Positions 11,904 through 21,820 of a stretch of DNA of 64,000 bases are shown in pieces. A model generated the notes under the pieces. The model did not search any database. It saw only the letters and a list, made by a program, of their open reading frames with translations, and had not been told where the DNA came from. Position 1 is the first letter of the stretch. Every line of letters starts with the position of its first letter. The stretch is from Pseudopithomyces maydicus (Eukaryota; Ascomycota; Dothideomycetes; Pleosporales; Didymosphaeriaceae): positions 2,914,001 to 2,978,000 of the forward strand of contig JANTUC010000002.1 of the NCBI GenBank assembly GCA_026873275.1, read 5' to 3'. The position numbers and the translations under genes are program-made.

Positions 11904-13697
11904 ATGTTTGCCCCGCTCAGCGACAACGAGATTCGCATCTTGAGTATTCCACCTGCTGCTGCAGTGGGTCAAGAAAATACTCGGATTGAATGCGATATTA
12001 TCGTAGCCTCGCTCAACGACCCTACCAATCAAATAGAATACGAAACACTTTCCTATGTATGGGGCTCTGATGCCGTGTCCGTTACTATCTTCGTCTCCGG
12101 GCAGCCTGTGGAAATTTCTAAACCTCTTTACAATGCACTTCGGCGATTGCAGCTTTCTGATCGCAACAGGCTGATTTGGATCGACCAGCTATGCATTGAC
12201 CAGAAGAACATAGAAGAAAAGACAAAACAAGTGCAACTCATGTCTGCAATCTACACCAAATGCGCACGCTGTATCGCATGGCTCGGGGAAGTGAGGGACG
12301 ACGTGCCTTTCAACGACGCTGAGACTGTTCTGCAGCTTCTCGAGTACCTGAATGCAGTGGCTCATGCTGCCAACCCCGACGACATCCCATTCCCACCAGC
12401 GGTTCAAGCCAACTTCGGAGCCACAATCAAAGCTTTAAGAACCATAGCGCCCAACGAAAACATGTACTGGAACCGAATATGGACCGTGCAAGAAGCAGCA
12501 CTCCCCAAAGACGTCAGTTTCCAATGGGGACCTCTAGAAATTCCTTGGCGACTTTTGGAGTCCGCTCAAGCGGTATGGACAAGGAATACACCACGCCAAC
12601 TCACCGATCTGGTTTGGCACGAACGCGCTGGCGAAGATGTCTTCAATAGCCTAATATCCCACTTCGTATGGCTGAGCATAGCGAAATCGCGATTCGAAGA
12701 CATATTTGGAATGATCCAGCACTACCGCGTCAGACGGGCTACCGATCCCCGAGATAAGATCTACGGCCTTCTAGGTCTGTGTTATCCAGGCCGCATACCC
12801 TTGACGGAGAAGTGTGATTATAGTATTCCACCGGCAGATGTTTTCACGACGCTGACGCAGGAATTGATAATTTCATGGCAAAGCTTGAGGCCGATCACGA
12901 ATACCCCTCGGCAACTAGCTTCGCAGGCAACGCCGGGTATGCCGTCTTGGGCGCTGGACCTGGCTCATTCAACAGTGGGGTACTCACCAGATGTGTTCTA
13001 TCTGCTACACGGCTACCATTCTTACAATGCAGCTGATGGATTGGATCCAATAGATGTCGAATCGATCAAGGCGCAGATTGGAGAGAAGAAGCTAACCTTG
13101 AAGGGTGTATGTGTCGGCACTATAGCCCGACTCCAGCGAGGCCTTAAAACGAACTCAGGAGACAGTTCGCAGATATTTACCACCGAGCGCCTTCTCCAGG
13201 AATGGTATAATACGGCCATTGGCTGCGCGTTCCAACCCGATCATGAACAGGAAGGCTCTGCGGCAAGCGAGCTCTATCCAAAGAGCACATACAAGCGTAG
13301 CGAAGCATTTGCCCGGCTCATTCTTGGAGATTTGATTCGGAACGACCAACAGGTTCCGGCTCGAACGATTGTCGATGCCGATATACAAGATATCTGGAAG
13401 ATCGTGGGCGGGCATGCTGATGATGTCAATTACGACACGCGACGAACTGTGTACGGGATGATGGTTAATCAGCACATGTTTGTGACTGAGAATGGTCTCT
13501 TTGGCTGCGGTCATATGGATTCGCAGATCGGCGACGAAGTATGGGTTTTTCGAGGTGGAAACGTGCCGTTCACAATACGAAGGCGAGACGGGGAGGATGG
13601 TTATAGCTTCATTGGTCAGTGTTTCGTTCAGGGAGTCATGAGGGGCGAGGTGTCCACCAACGAGGAGTTTGTTGAAAAGACAGTGACTTTGTATTGA
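11904..13697 (+). CDS. HET-domain protein, intact
   Basis: Single exon of 597 residues from the ATG at 11904, chosen because MFAPLSDNEIRILSI is the usual opening of this subgroup; an in-frame ATG at 11733 would add 57 unlikely residues. The HET domain is complete: YETLSYVWG, NRLIWIDQLCIDQKN and CIAWLGEV, then WNRIWTVQEAALP. Further on come DPRDKIYGLLGLCYPG and MPSWALDLAHS, and the C-terminal region (GDEVWVF, GQCFVQGVMRGE) matches that of the broken HET gene at 5045-7122. HET proteins act in non-self recognition and cell death; the recognised partner cannot be told from the sequence. Confidence 0.9.
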   Translation: MFAPLSDNEIRILSIPPAAAVGQENTRIECDIIVASLNDPTNQIEYETLSYVWGSDAVSVTIFVSGQPVEISKPLYNALRRLQLSDRNRLIWIDQLCIDQKNIEEKTKQVQLMSAIYTKCARCIAWLGEVRDDVPFNDAETVLQLLEYLNAVAHAANPDDIPFPPAVQANFGATIKALRTIAPNENMYWNRIWTVQEAALPKDVSFQWGPLEIPWRLLESAQAVWTRNTPRQLTDLVWHERAGEDVFNSLISHFVWLSIAKSRFEDIFGMIQHYRVRRATDPRDKIYGLLGLCYPGRIPLTEKCDYSIPPADVFTTLTQELIISWQSLRPITNTPRQLASQATPGMPSWALDLAHSTVGYSPDVFYLLHGYHSYNAADGLDPIDVESIKAQIGEKKLTLKGVCVGTIARLQRGLKTNSGDSSQIFTTERLLQEWYNTAIGCAFQPDHEQEGSAASELYPKSTYKRSEAFARLILGDLIRNDQQVPARTIVDADIQDIWKIVGGHADDVNYDTRRTVYGMMVNQHMFVTENGLFGCGHMDSQIGDEVWVFRGGNVPFTIRRRDGEDGYSFIGQCFVQGVMRGEVSTNEEFVEKTVTLY

Positions 13698-15165
13698 GAT
13701 ATTAGTAGATCTCGGCATTGAAACCTCTAGATAGTTTTATTTTGATTAGTTTCCGAAAACCGCGTGCAGTTTGAGTTACGATTTGTTGGATTCCATCTGT
13801 ATCGCGTGGAGTGGTCTCCAAGTTTATATATCTTCAGCGTTAAGAAAAAGTAACAATCGAAGAATCCAATGTTTGTGGAGACGAGAAACTCTGCATAATC
13901 AATGAGAACAAGCTTTTTGCAGTGCAATCCGATCCTGGGCCTGCAACCTTCACCTGTCACTACGGTGGTATCTGGAAAAAATGCAGCAAGCCTATTTGCA
14001 TGGAAACCTATATGCGGATTCCAGGCAGCAAAACTAGAGAGGAGAATGAATGCTAGTTATGTTAGTACAGTTTTTGGCTTAGTGCGAGATCTTGAATATA
14101 TCTATAAATAAAAGAGGAAAACATATAGGTATATATAATATTTACGAAAAATATATAATAGTAAGGATTCGCTAATAGCTACCTACCTTACTACTAATTT
14201 ATTATTATCCTGCTTATTTACAGCTAAATAAATAAAAAGTATACTTTTTACTTATCTAGTTATTAAAAACTCCTTTAATTCTACTATTTATAAAGCTATC
14301 TAATTTTAGTTAACGCATATAAAAAGCCCAGCTATATAGATTAAGAATTATATTCTACAGTCTTATATAATAGAGTCCTGCTTTATACCTACTTAAATTT
14401 TAAAAAGCGTTATAATATAGTAGAAAGATATAAGACAGTCTACTACTATTATTTTAATTTATACTTTTTTTTCTTAAAAATATTTAGCTAAAACTTAAGC
14501 CTAACTTCGCAAGACTAACTCTAGTAACAGTTTTATAATATACTATAACATCTTAATAGAATACCCTTTAAATCAAGCAACGCCAGCAACACCCCTCTAT
14601 GCTCAACATCTACACCCCAGATTTTGGAATTCGAGGCCGAACTTCAGGACCTAAGACTTCGACTGGCTGTAGCTACCGTCCTGTATCCAGTAAATTTGCT
14701 CCACAGCATCCCGTTCAAGGGGACACCACTACTCCTAGTTTGGTAACTTTCCTAAATCCATGTTCTGAAAAAAAGAAAAAAAAAGCCGCTGTCCCGACCT
14801 AGATGTATTCCCACATTCCTACGTACTCGTTTGTTTTGACTTCTTCTTACACGCTCGTTATTCGCTATCCCTACTCACTCCAGCGCTGTTGATTCGCGAT
14901 GAAAGATCGTTAAGACTGTATGAACTTGAACGAAGAAATGTATTATTAGGTTGTGTCTGTCCTTTAAAATGAGAAAGGGGTCTAACTAAAACTCATTTTT
15001 TCAAGCTATAACAGGCTAGAACTTTTGTTACAGTGAATTCCATAGTATTAGATACTCCCAGTAGAACAGCTAACAAACTCCATATGCTAGTGAAAAATTC
15101 TAGAAAAGGTATATTTAAAGATACACAGGTTTTATACGACACCTCCCATATTTATGTCCACTACG
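13698..15165. other. Intergenic stretch containing an AT-rich island
   Basis: Between convergent HET genes. The central part (about 14075-14580) is very AT-rich and is listed separately; the flanks have ordinary composition and no gene. Confidence 0.55.
14075..14580. repeat. AT-rich island, probable RIP-mutated repeat remnant
   Basis: About 500 bases made almost wholly of A and T with many TA steps and stops in every frame, ending sharply near 14590 where ordinary sequence resumes. Such islands in Pezizomycotina are usually old transposons changed by repeat-induced point mutation. No open frame, terminal repeat or target duplication could be recognised, so the element type is unknown. Confidence 0.6.
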
Positions 15166-17274
15166 TTAAACAACAGTGACAGTATGAACTAAATCGGCTA
15201 AGCCAGCATCGTCGAGATCTATATCTTCCACAACTGAACATTCCATAGGATAATTGGTACTAGGAGACAACAACTTACAGATACTCCCCTCGAAGTCTTC
15301 AAAGATGCCCATTCTAACATATGTAGCCTCGTTTGTTGCGCTAGGTATCCGTCGCAGTAATAAGCCTCTAGAGGCTAGATCCTCGAGGTCGATATACACA
15401 AACATACATAGAAGAGTTGAGTTCCGCTCTTCAAGAAAACTTAACCATCGTTCTGGATTCTTTTCTGAACCAGACATGTTCTCATCCCAGTAAATCGAAA
15501 CATTCATGCTCATCGAATTGCGGAAATCTTTCTTAAGATCAGTGAATTGAAGTTCCCAATTGTCGTTGACATGTCCGTCGGAATTGCCTAGATGTACAGC
15601 CCGAGCCCAAAAGGCGATTCCTCTCAGGACTAGTCTAGATGCGGCAAAACTGTGTAGCCCAGAAGAGTGTCTCGAGAGGACAGATGCTTCCAGGATCTGG
15701 ATGCAAGATGAAACTTGTATGTGTGCGAGGTAGTATGCCTGATCACTCAATACCGGTCCATTCATACTTGCCCAAGACCAGGTTGGCGCCAGGTAATTTG
15801 GTGTCCTAGAGCGATTGACTTTTTCTCGAATATCAATATCCGTCGACCAGCATAACTGTTTGTGGAGATCCTTTTTCCATAGTCCTGCCAGATATGTATC
15901 TCCCATTCCATGCCTCATATCATCTGCTAGGCCAGTAAGAGCAATCATCTTATCGGATAATATAGAAAATTCGCAATCTGAGTAGAAGTCCACCAGTGCG
16001 GCCCAGGCCTGACGACGATCCTCTTCAGTCGTATAAGCCAAGGTTGGTTTTTCATTAGGTGGTTCCGCTTGATTGTAAGGCGTAACACCCCGCAAAAATT
16101 TCGGAATACCTGCAGGAAATTGTTCAGAAGCGATGAGTTCTCGGCATTCCCAATATACCTGGCTCTTGGCAAAATTGAGCTGCCTCTTTGCCAAGTATCG
16201 CTCCTGAGCGACCCATCCACGCCTGTTTAGTGGAGCTTCCGTAATATCATCGTGGTAGAGTAATAGCGAAGATAGTTGGTATTCAGTTGATTGACCGCGT
16301 CCGAGATCCAGTGTGATTATCCTGGATCCTCCCGTCGTGAAGCAGCCATCATTGCCATCGGCTGCCCATGTTGCAGCGATATTACAACAAGCGTTTTGGT
16401 AGACCAATCGCATCATTGATGCTTGAGCTTTCCAGTCCGTTTGATCATCTTGAATAATGCATAACGAATCGATCCAAATGAAATGGAATCCCAATGAGAA
16501 GGTAATATAAAATGCATCCTGAAAGGACTTGGGTAGTCCAGAAGATTGATTGATCCTTGTAAAATCAGAGTAGTTTTCCCTTTTTAGACTAGTGTGTCTA
16601 GATGAGCCCCAGCAATGGCTTAGCGTAAGGTATCGGACGTTACCAATATCAGCGCGACAAACAAGCCTCCACGTGAACGAATTCCCGTCATCGTCACTAA
16701 TTATCTCGACAAGTCTGTCAGACACGAATAGCTGCAGCTTATGGTCCGCTCCGTGGCATTTTTCATGAGTCCTTGAGCAGGTACGAAGCCAGTGCCTCCA
16801 CAACCCGGGATTTCCTGTCGCTGGAGATGATCCGCTAGCGATATCTAGTCCCGTAGAAGTATCCAGAAGTACTTCATTCGTTGATGTTGGCTTAAGAATG
16901 AGCGTTAATGTTTTTCCTATTTCCAGATTCAAGAAGCCGTCGCGCGAGGTCATATAGAACTGCATCGGCCAATCTCTGCTCTTTCGCGACTTCTCTAGAA
17001 AGTTGAAATCCGTGGCAAATCGATTCTCAAGCTGTGCAGAGCTATTGCCTTGTTCCGAGAAGTCGCTCTTATACTCCGTGGTGTAGTTGCCATAATACAA
17101 CATCGATGCCCACAGTTCCCGACAAACCCAACATCCTTTTAGGACCGACAGATAAAGATTGAAAAGTGAGTCTTCGGGTGTATGTAGAGTTTGGCGAGAT
17201 ATGGCCCAGGGAATATAGTCATTCAAACGTTCATAAGCAGTTTCAATTGTAGTAAGACAAGCTTGACATAACAT
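15166..17274 (-). CDS. HET-domain protein with N-terminal cysteine pairs
   Basis: Single exon on the minus strand, 702 residues from the ATG at 17274. This start gives MLCQACLTTIE, with a CxxC pair answered by GCWVCREL about 50 residues on, an arrangement common in this HET class; an in-frame ATG at 17520 would add 82 residues containing a short tandem repeat and is unlikely. The HET domain follows: YLTLSHCWG, LPKSFQDAF, FIWIDSLCIIQDD and YQNACCNIAATWA. The tail holds RRGWVAQERYLAKRQL and PTWSWASMNGPV, both usual for the class. The two cysteine pairs may bind a metal. It belongs to a different HET subgroup from the two genes to its left. Confidence 0.88.
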   Translation of the reverse strand: MLCQACLTTIETAYERLNDYIPWAISRQTLHTPEDSLFNLYLSVLKGCWVCRELWASMLYYGNYTTEYKSDFSEQGNSSAQLENRFATDFNFLEKSRKSRDWPMQFYMTSRDGFLNLEIGKTLTLILKPTSTNEVLLDTSTGLDIASGSSPATGNPGLWRHWLRTCSRTHEKCHGADHKLQLFVSDRLVEIISDDDGNSFTWRLVCRADIGNVRYLTLSHCWGSSRHTSLKRENYSDFTRINQSSGLPKSFQDAFYITFSLGFHFIWIDSLCIIQDDQTDWKAQASMMRLVYQNACCNIAATWAADGNDGCFTTGGSRIITLDLGRGQSTEYQLSSLLLYHDDITEAPLNRRGWVAQERYLAKRQLNFAKSQVYWECRELIASEQFPAGIPKFLRGVTPYNQAEPPNEKPTLAYTTEEDRRQAWAALVDFYSDCEFSILSDKMIALTGLADDMRHGMGDTYLAGLWKKDLHKQLCWSTDIDIREKVNRSRTPNYLAPTWSWASMNGPVLSDQAYYLAHIQVSSCIQILEASVLSRHSSGLHSFAASRLVLRGIAFWARAVHLGNSDGHVNDNWELQFTDLKKDFRNSMSMNVSIYWDENMSGSEKNPERWLSFLEERNSTLLCMFVYIDLEDLASRGLLLRRIPSATNEATYVRMGIFEDFEGSICKLLSPSTNYPMECSVVEDIDLDDAGLADLVHTVTVV

Positions 17275-17379
17275 GCTTGAACTGGGGTATATCCGGGTGT
17301 TTTGACAATTCAAGGTCGAGATTGATGGGGAGAACGGGAGGTGTTTGAACTCATTTTGTCTATAGAGCAGTTTGGTTCG

Positions 17380-17417
17380 TCTGTGGGGCAGTGCAACTTG
17401 TCTGTGGGGCAGTGCAG
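17380..17417. repeat. Short tandem duplication
   Basis: TCTGTGGGGCAGTGCA occurs at 17380 and again at 17401, 21 bases apart, just upstream of the HET start on the minus strand. It probably lies in the leader or promoter. Confidence 0.5.
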
Positions 17418-17683
17418 CGGAGATACAGCCTTGTGTCGGCCTCACGCTGGAGCGCCAATAGAGCTCAGAACAGAGTCCAGGACTACTGATGGAATTGGTC
17501 GAATCGCCTTGCACAGGCATCTATCGAATTAAATTTCCTACTGTAACCCTTCTTTTATCTTGTGAAATGGTTCAGCCAGTGTTAAGCGCTGGGGGTCCGT
17601 TGGTTGCTGGGGTCCTCGCCAATCAGCGAGCGCCATGCCTTTCCACAAATATTGCTGCACGAATGAAAGCTGGATAGTGTTTT

Positions 17684-18145
17684 CCTCGCCAGCACCAGAC
17701 CGCCCTTCTCGAGCAGCAACTTTACAATTGCCTTGTGGCCTCTAGACTAAGCGGCGTAGAGTGTGTTATTATCTTATATGACCTGTATATCAATGTCGGC
17801 GCCCTTGCTAACTAATAACTTCATAATTGCCTTATAGCCTGCTTTTAACGCCGTATAGAGTAGACTCTAGTGCTATCTATCCTGCACATTAATATTGGCA
17901 CCCCTTTTAACTAGCAGATTCATAATCGCCTTACGACTTCCTTTTAAGTAGAGTGCATTTCGGTAATATTTACCCTGTACCTTGACGTCGGCATCCAGGA
18001 ATTTCCGGACTGTTATTCCCTGGCCATGGTTACTCGGAAAAGCTGCCGATTAACTAGATTAAGGGCTTGAATGTCCTTTTCAGACTCCAGGTTCTCTGAT
18101 ACGCAGAGTAGTAACTCATTTGGCAGGCTAAAGAGCGATCTTATC
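17684..18145 (-). pseudogene. Degenerate F-box/ankyrin-repeat gene
   Basis: Read on the minus strand from about 18145, the sequence gives an F-box start (FSLPNELLLCVSENLESEKD and on through ALNLVNRQLF). After frame changes come at least three decayed ankyrin repeats: GSRKAIMNLLVKRGANINVQ, then AGYKAIMKLLVSKGADIDIQ, then SRGHKAIVKLLLEKG. Stop codons lie between the repeats (after NVQDR, QVI and LYAA), and the frame shifts between the F-box and the repeats. No intact product is possible. Intact F-box/ankyrin proteins of this kind are frequent in expanded, variable families of filamentous fungi. The TAA and TAG stops fit C-to-T decay, as for the AT-rich island nearby. Confidence 0.75.
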
Positions 18146-18691
18146 GGGTACGTATAATTTGCGGAATTATGTCAAAGACTTTCCTATTAAGCTAGACTTA
18201 ATATAGTAAGTGAATTGCCGAAAAGAGCAATTGTGCAGTCTGAGCATTGATAGTGTTGTTTGATCTGCCGGAAACACATCATGTTTGTTCTCGAGTGTTA
18301 CAGAACATGTATCTTTGCGATATGGGCTATGGGAGCCTGATTAAATAATTTATATGGGTTTTCCATTCGTCACACTATCCGCATATAGATTGTAGGATCC
18401 TGTGTTGCAGACTATATGACTCACTAATAAGAAGATTGGGCTCTACTGCCTAGGCACGGATACCGTCATTCCTGCCAATTAAATGAATCCATGTGTTATC
18501 TCACATGATACCATTCTTCCTGCAGTACTTCTTTTAGATCAACACTGTTGAAATCGCCGCTACCTGTTTGGTAGGGGCAGCTGCTATTGGTGCAGATGGA
18601 AGGCGCTACGAGGCTATTATATAGGCGATCGCCCCACTATGAGAAACGATAAATCATACATTCAACAATTACCAGCGCTACAACTAATAGC
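18146..18691. other. Intergenic stretch, no gene seen
   Basis: AT-rich sequence between the ankyrin relic and the oxygenase gene, presumably the promoter of the latter. Nothing else recognised. Confidence 0.5.
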
Positions 18692-20480
18692 ATGGCAGAC
18701 TCAGCAGATCAGCAAGTGAGGTCACTCGCCAAATTAGCCCAAGCAAAAATTCTCGAAGATCTCAATATCTCGTTATTGACACAAGCTCGTTCTGCAACCT
18801 TTGCCTGTGGGGGTAGTATCCTCTTCAAGGATGCTATCGAGCGGAACACCGAGTGCGATACTGAAAAGAACGCAGGAACGAACGCCGAAGGGAGCCCGAA
18901 AAAGAAAAATAGAGAGAGTAATAAAGGGAATGCTGAGAATAACGCGATTGACGACATCCAAGTCCGCTTCGGTCACTCAGGTTCAGGGTATTCCGTGAAT
19001 TTTGGCCAAGACGGTCCCTCTGAGGACTTTGAACATCTCCTACAGGCTTGTCAGCCTGCTTCATTTGGTCGAGGCGGTGAAGCTGTTCTCGATGACAAAT
19101 ATCGAAAAGCAGGTAAACTCGACCGGTCGGAGTTTGCAACAAACTTTTGCCCTTATGAGTCCGGCATCGTCGACGTTGTCACACAATTACTTGCACCGCG
19201 CTATGAAGACGATAAGCATATACGCGGCATCAAGGTAATACTCAATGATGATCCTTTCCCACCTTTTTTTTTACGCTCACCACTGTACGTTAGGCTGAGC
19301 TCTACAAACTGAACATATACAGTGCACCCAATGGGAAATTCAAGCCTCACGTAGACACACCACAAAGCGAGGACCAGATTGGTAGCCTGGTCGTTTCACT
19401 CCCGTCGCCGCACCAAGGTGGCCAACTGGCTGTTTCCAACCCCTGGTCTACCAGTAAAAAGGTTCTATTTGATTGGTCGTCTACAACTGAAACTGAATGT
19501 TTTGGAATAAAGTGGGCCGCTTTCTATAGCGATTGTCCCCATGAGGTCCATGAAGTCACGTCCGGCAACCGCGTGACTTTGACCTATAATCTGTTCAGAA
19601 CACAAGGTGCGTAAATCTCGGGAACAAAGTGGACGAATGCCGATACGCCACATGGTATTCTGTCCTCAGACCCTAATATCATTTTGTGGAACTATTTGAT
19701 CAAGACTCGTTAACTTCCTACCCCTGTATCTAGGTGCGGGACATCTCGCTGATTCAGCCCCTGCACTCGAGCCCACTCAGTTGCCCCTCTACAAGGGGTT
19801 GCGAGATGCTCTGGAAAATCCTAGCTTTCTCCATGGAGGTAAAATGTTCTAAGCTATCCTGATGCGATCTCAATGACTCATCTGATTTAGGTCGTGTCTT
19901 GGCTGTATATCTCACACATTGCTACGCTCACACGAGCAAGCAGCTCAACTTCCTACCTCATTCCCTAAAAGGTGCCGACATGGCGTTGTGGAGCACAGCA
20001 AAAGCATTGGATCTTACGTGTAGACTTGTCCCAATTCTCTCTCGGCCACAAAACCAATGCGACGAAACACAGAATTACTATCTCTATGAACCCTATTTTG
20101 GTTCCCTATTCGATGCTGCGTCTGGAAATTTCAAAATAGATAAATGGGATCAGTGGGAAGGCTGGGGCTACAAAATTCCCGAAAACGCCGAGATAACGTG
20201 GCTCAATCATAGACAGCCGGCTCTCGAGGAACTTCAATTGGCGTATGCCACGGTAAGTCGCAGAAGTCCACATCACGTGGGACCGTGGAAGCTTGATTAA
20301 TGTGAGCGACAGTACGGGAACGAGCCAACTATAAAGACGCATTATACGAATGCTGTCATGCTCATTCGCATCCCAGCATACTCTGAACGGGTCGATGGCA
20401 AATCGTCTCCTGTACGGTTCCCAACAGACTTCTGGGGACCTGCCGAGAAATGGAACAGTGAGGGATCGGACAGCGAATAA
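18692..20480 (+). CDS. 2OG-Fe(II) oxygenase-like protein
   Basis: Five exons: 18692-19234, 19294-19606, 19734-19838, 19891-20252 and 20313-20480, with matching phases; 496 residues. The N-terminal part has a low-complexity insert rich in K, E and N (about residues 55-85), then CQPASFGRGGE and FATNFCPYESGI. The catalytic-type region spans the first intron: KLNIYSAPNGKFKPHVDTP supplies an HxD pair, and HEVTSGNRVTLTYNLF supplies the distal histidine and arginine expected of a 2-oxoglutarate-dependent dioxygenase. The last exon ends FWGPAEKWNSEGSDSE. The family usually hydroxylates protein or small-molecule substrates; the substrate here is unknown. Confidence 0.85.
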
Positions 20481-20981
20481 ACGGAGGAACCTCAGCTTCC
20501 GCCTTCGATCCCGCCTTCCCCTTCTCGACATCCGTTTTAATTTGCGAATATATCCCGAAAGGTCTGAGATGAGGTTGAACATCAAGCTTTGGGGTTCGTA
20601 GAGATGGAGTGAGCGAAATACAGCAGAAAGTCGAGAGAGGGCTAACATAGAAGCTTTGGGCTACTGCGCCTAGCCGTGCAATAGAGATGTATCCGCTCAT
20701 AAATCTATAGTTTAACAGTACTTAGTCCGTTGTTTCGTCCTTGCTTATAACCTTCAACTTTGGTAATAGGATTGGTAGGGGCGTAAAATTTTCGTTGTCT
20801 TTAGTATAATTATAATTTCAAGTTTAATCCTAATCTTATTTTAGATACAAATATAGTGCTCGACCATAAGTTTTCACCTGAGGTAGTAGCGACGATTCGC
20901 AAGAAAATAATCCCAACGACCACGGCTAGAAAAAAATACCTCTAATACAGACACATATCTATCTGCAAGCCTACATGATGA
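20481..20981. other. Intergenic, AT-rich stretch
   Basis: No gene seen. The part from about 20700 to 20950 is AT-rich and may be decayed sequence belonging to the acyltransferase relic that follows. Confidence 0.45.
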
Positions 20982-21413
20982 TGTCCTAAAAATTATTCGG
21001 GGGAAGCCGAACGCGTCCGTGCCGAAATCGCGGCGCGGCTTGCCTCAGGCTCGCGAAACGACCTGCTAGGAGTAATGGGATGCTATCCAGACTATCTAAT
21101 CCAGCAGCAGCGCGATAAATGGCAGACACGTTATCTATTATGGCTTGTTACGAATGTAGGTATTCCAGAAGGGGAGAATAGAGAAGAGGATGGATGGTCG
21201 CTGCGAAGGGCAGAGCTAGTCTTGAGTGCACAAGTGCCTTGCGTCGCTTTCAATGTATCAGTGATTACGGCGAAGAACGAGGAGATGTGCGTCACATGTA
21301 GCTGGCAAGATGCAGTGGTGGACAATAGGGTTGGGGACAGGCTGCTGTGTGACTTGGAAGAATGGATGAAGATATTGGAGCCTGATCACGCGAGGAACCG
21401 AGTCTCTGTGTAA
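20982..21413 (+). pseudogene. C-terminal fragment of an acyltransferase-like protein
   Basis: One frame is open from 20982 to the TAA at 21411-21413 and encodes about 143 residues with real-protein character: RAEIAARLASGS, then LLWLVTNVGIP and VLSAQVPCVAFNVSV, then CVTCSWQDAVVD. This order (short helix, 'TNVG' strand, hydrophobic strand pair, then a 'xxxW' strand followed by a final helix) resembles the C-terminal part of alcohol O-acetyltransferase or condensation-type acyltransferases. No N-terminal half with an HxxxD motif was found, and the sequence upstream is AT-rich with stops, so this looks like a truncated relic. A short independent gene starting at the ATG at 21075 is less likely. 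Confidence 0.42.
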
Positions 21414-21820
21414 GATAAGACAGAGCTGCTCAAAAGAACTAGTATCATGCGGAGCCGCAGTGCATGGTGTTGCCGCGGATGCGCAAGCGTCCGCACACGT
21501 GACGCTGTGTGGGGAAACAGGCGCGCTAACCATAAAGAGGGGTGTAATCCGGCGACCTTTATCAATTGATAACGAAATCGCTTCGTCGTGATCCAGCGGA
21601 GAAGGGCACAGGAGCAAGATAGCCCAATTACCTTGGCCGCGCTTATGCATAGCATGTAGTTCGTCTTCTCCATCTGGCGTGCGTCAGGCGCGTCGCGTGT
21701 AGTGCGCATAGAGCGATGAGCCAAACACCGTGAAGCTTAAGAAGAGGGGTTGCGCCTGCTCGTCGAGCTCCGTTCATCTACCTCAATTGATATCAGTAAC
21801 GCCTCAGTACTTCCATCGCC
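21414..21820. other. Promoter region of the amine oxidase gene
   Basis: About 400 bases with no coding signal. It marks the passage from the accessory left part to gene-dense ordinary sequence. Confidence 0.5.
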
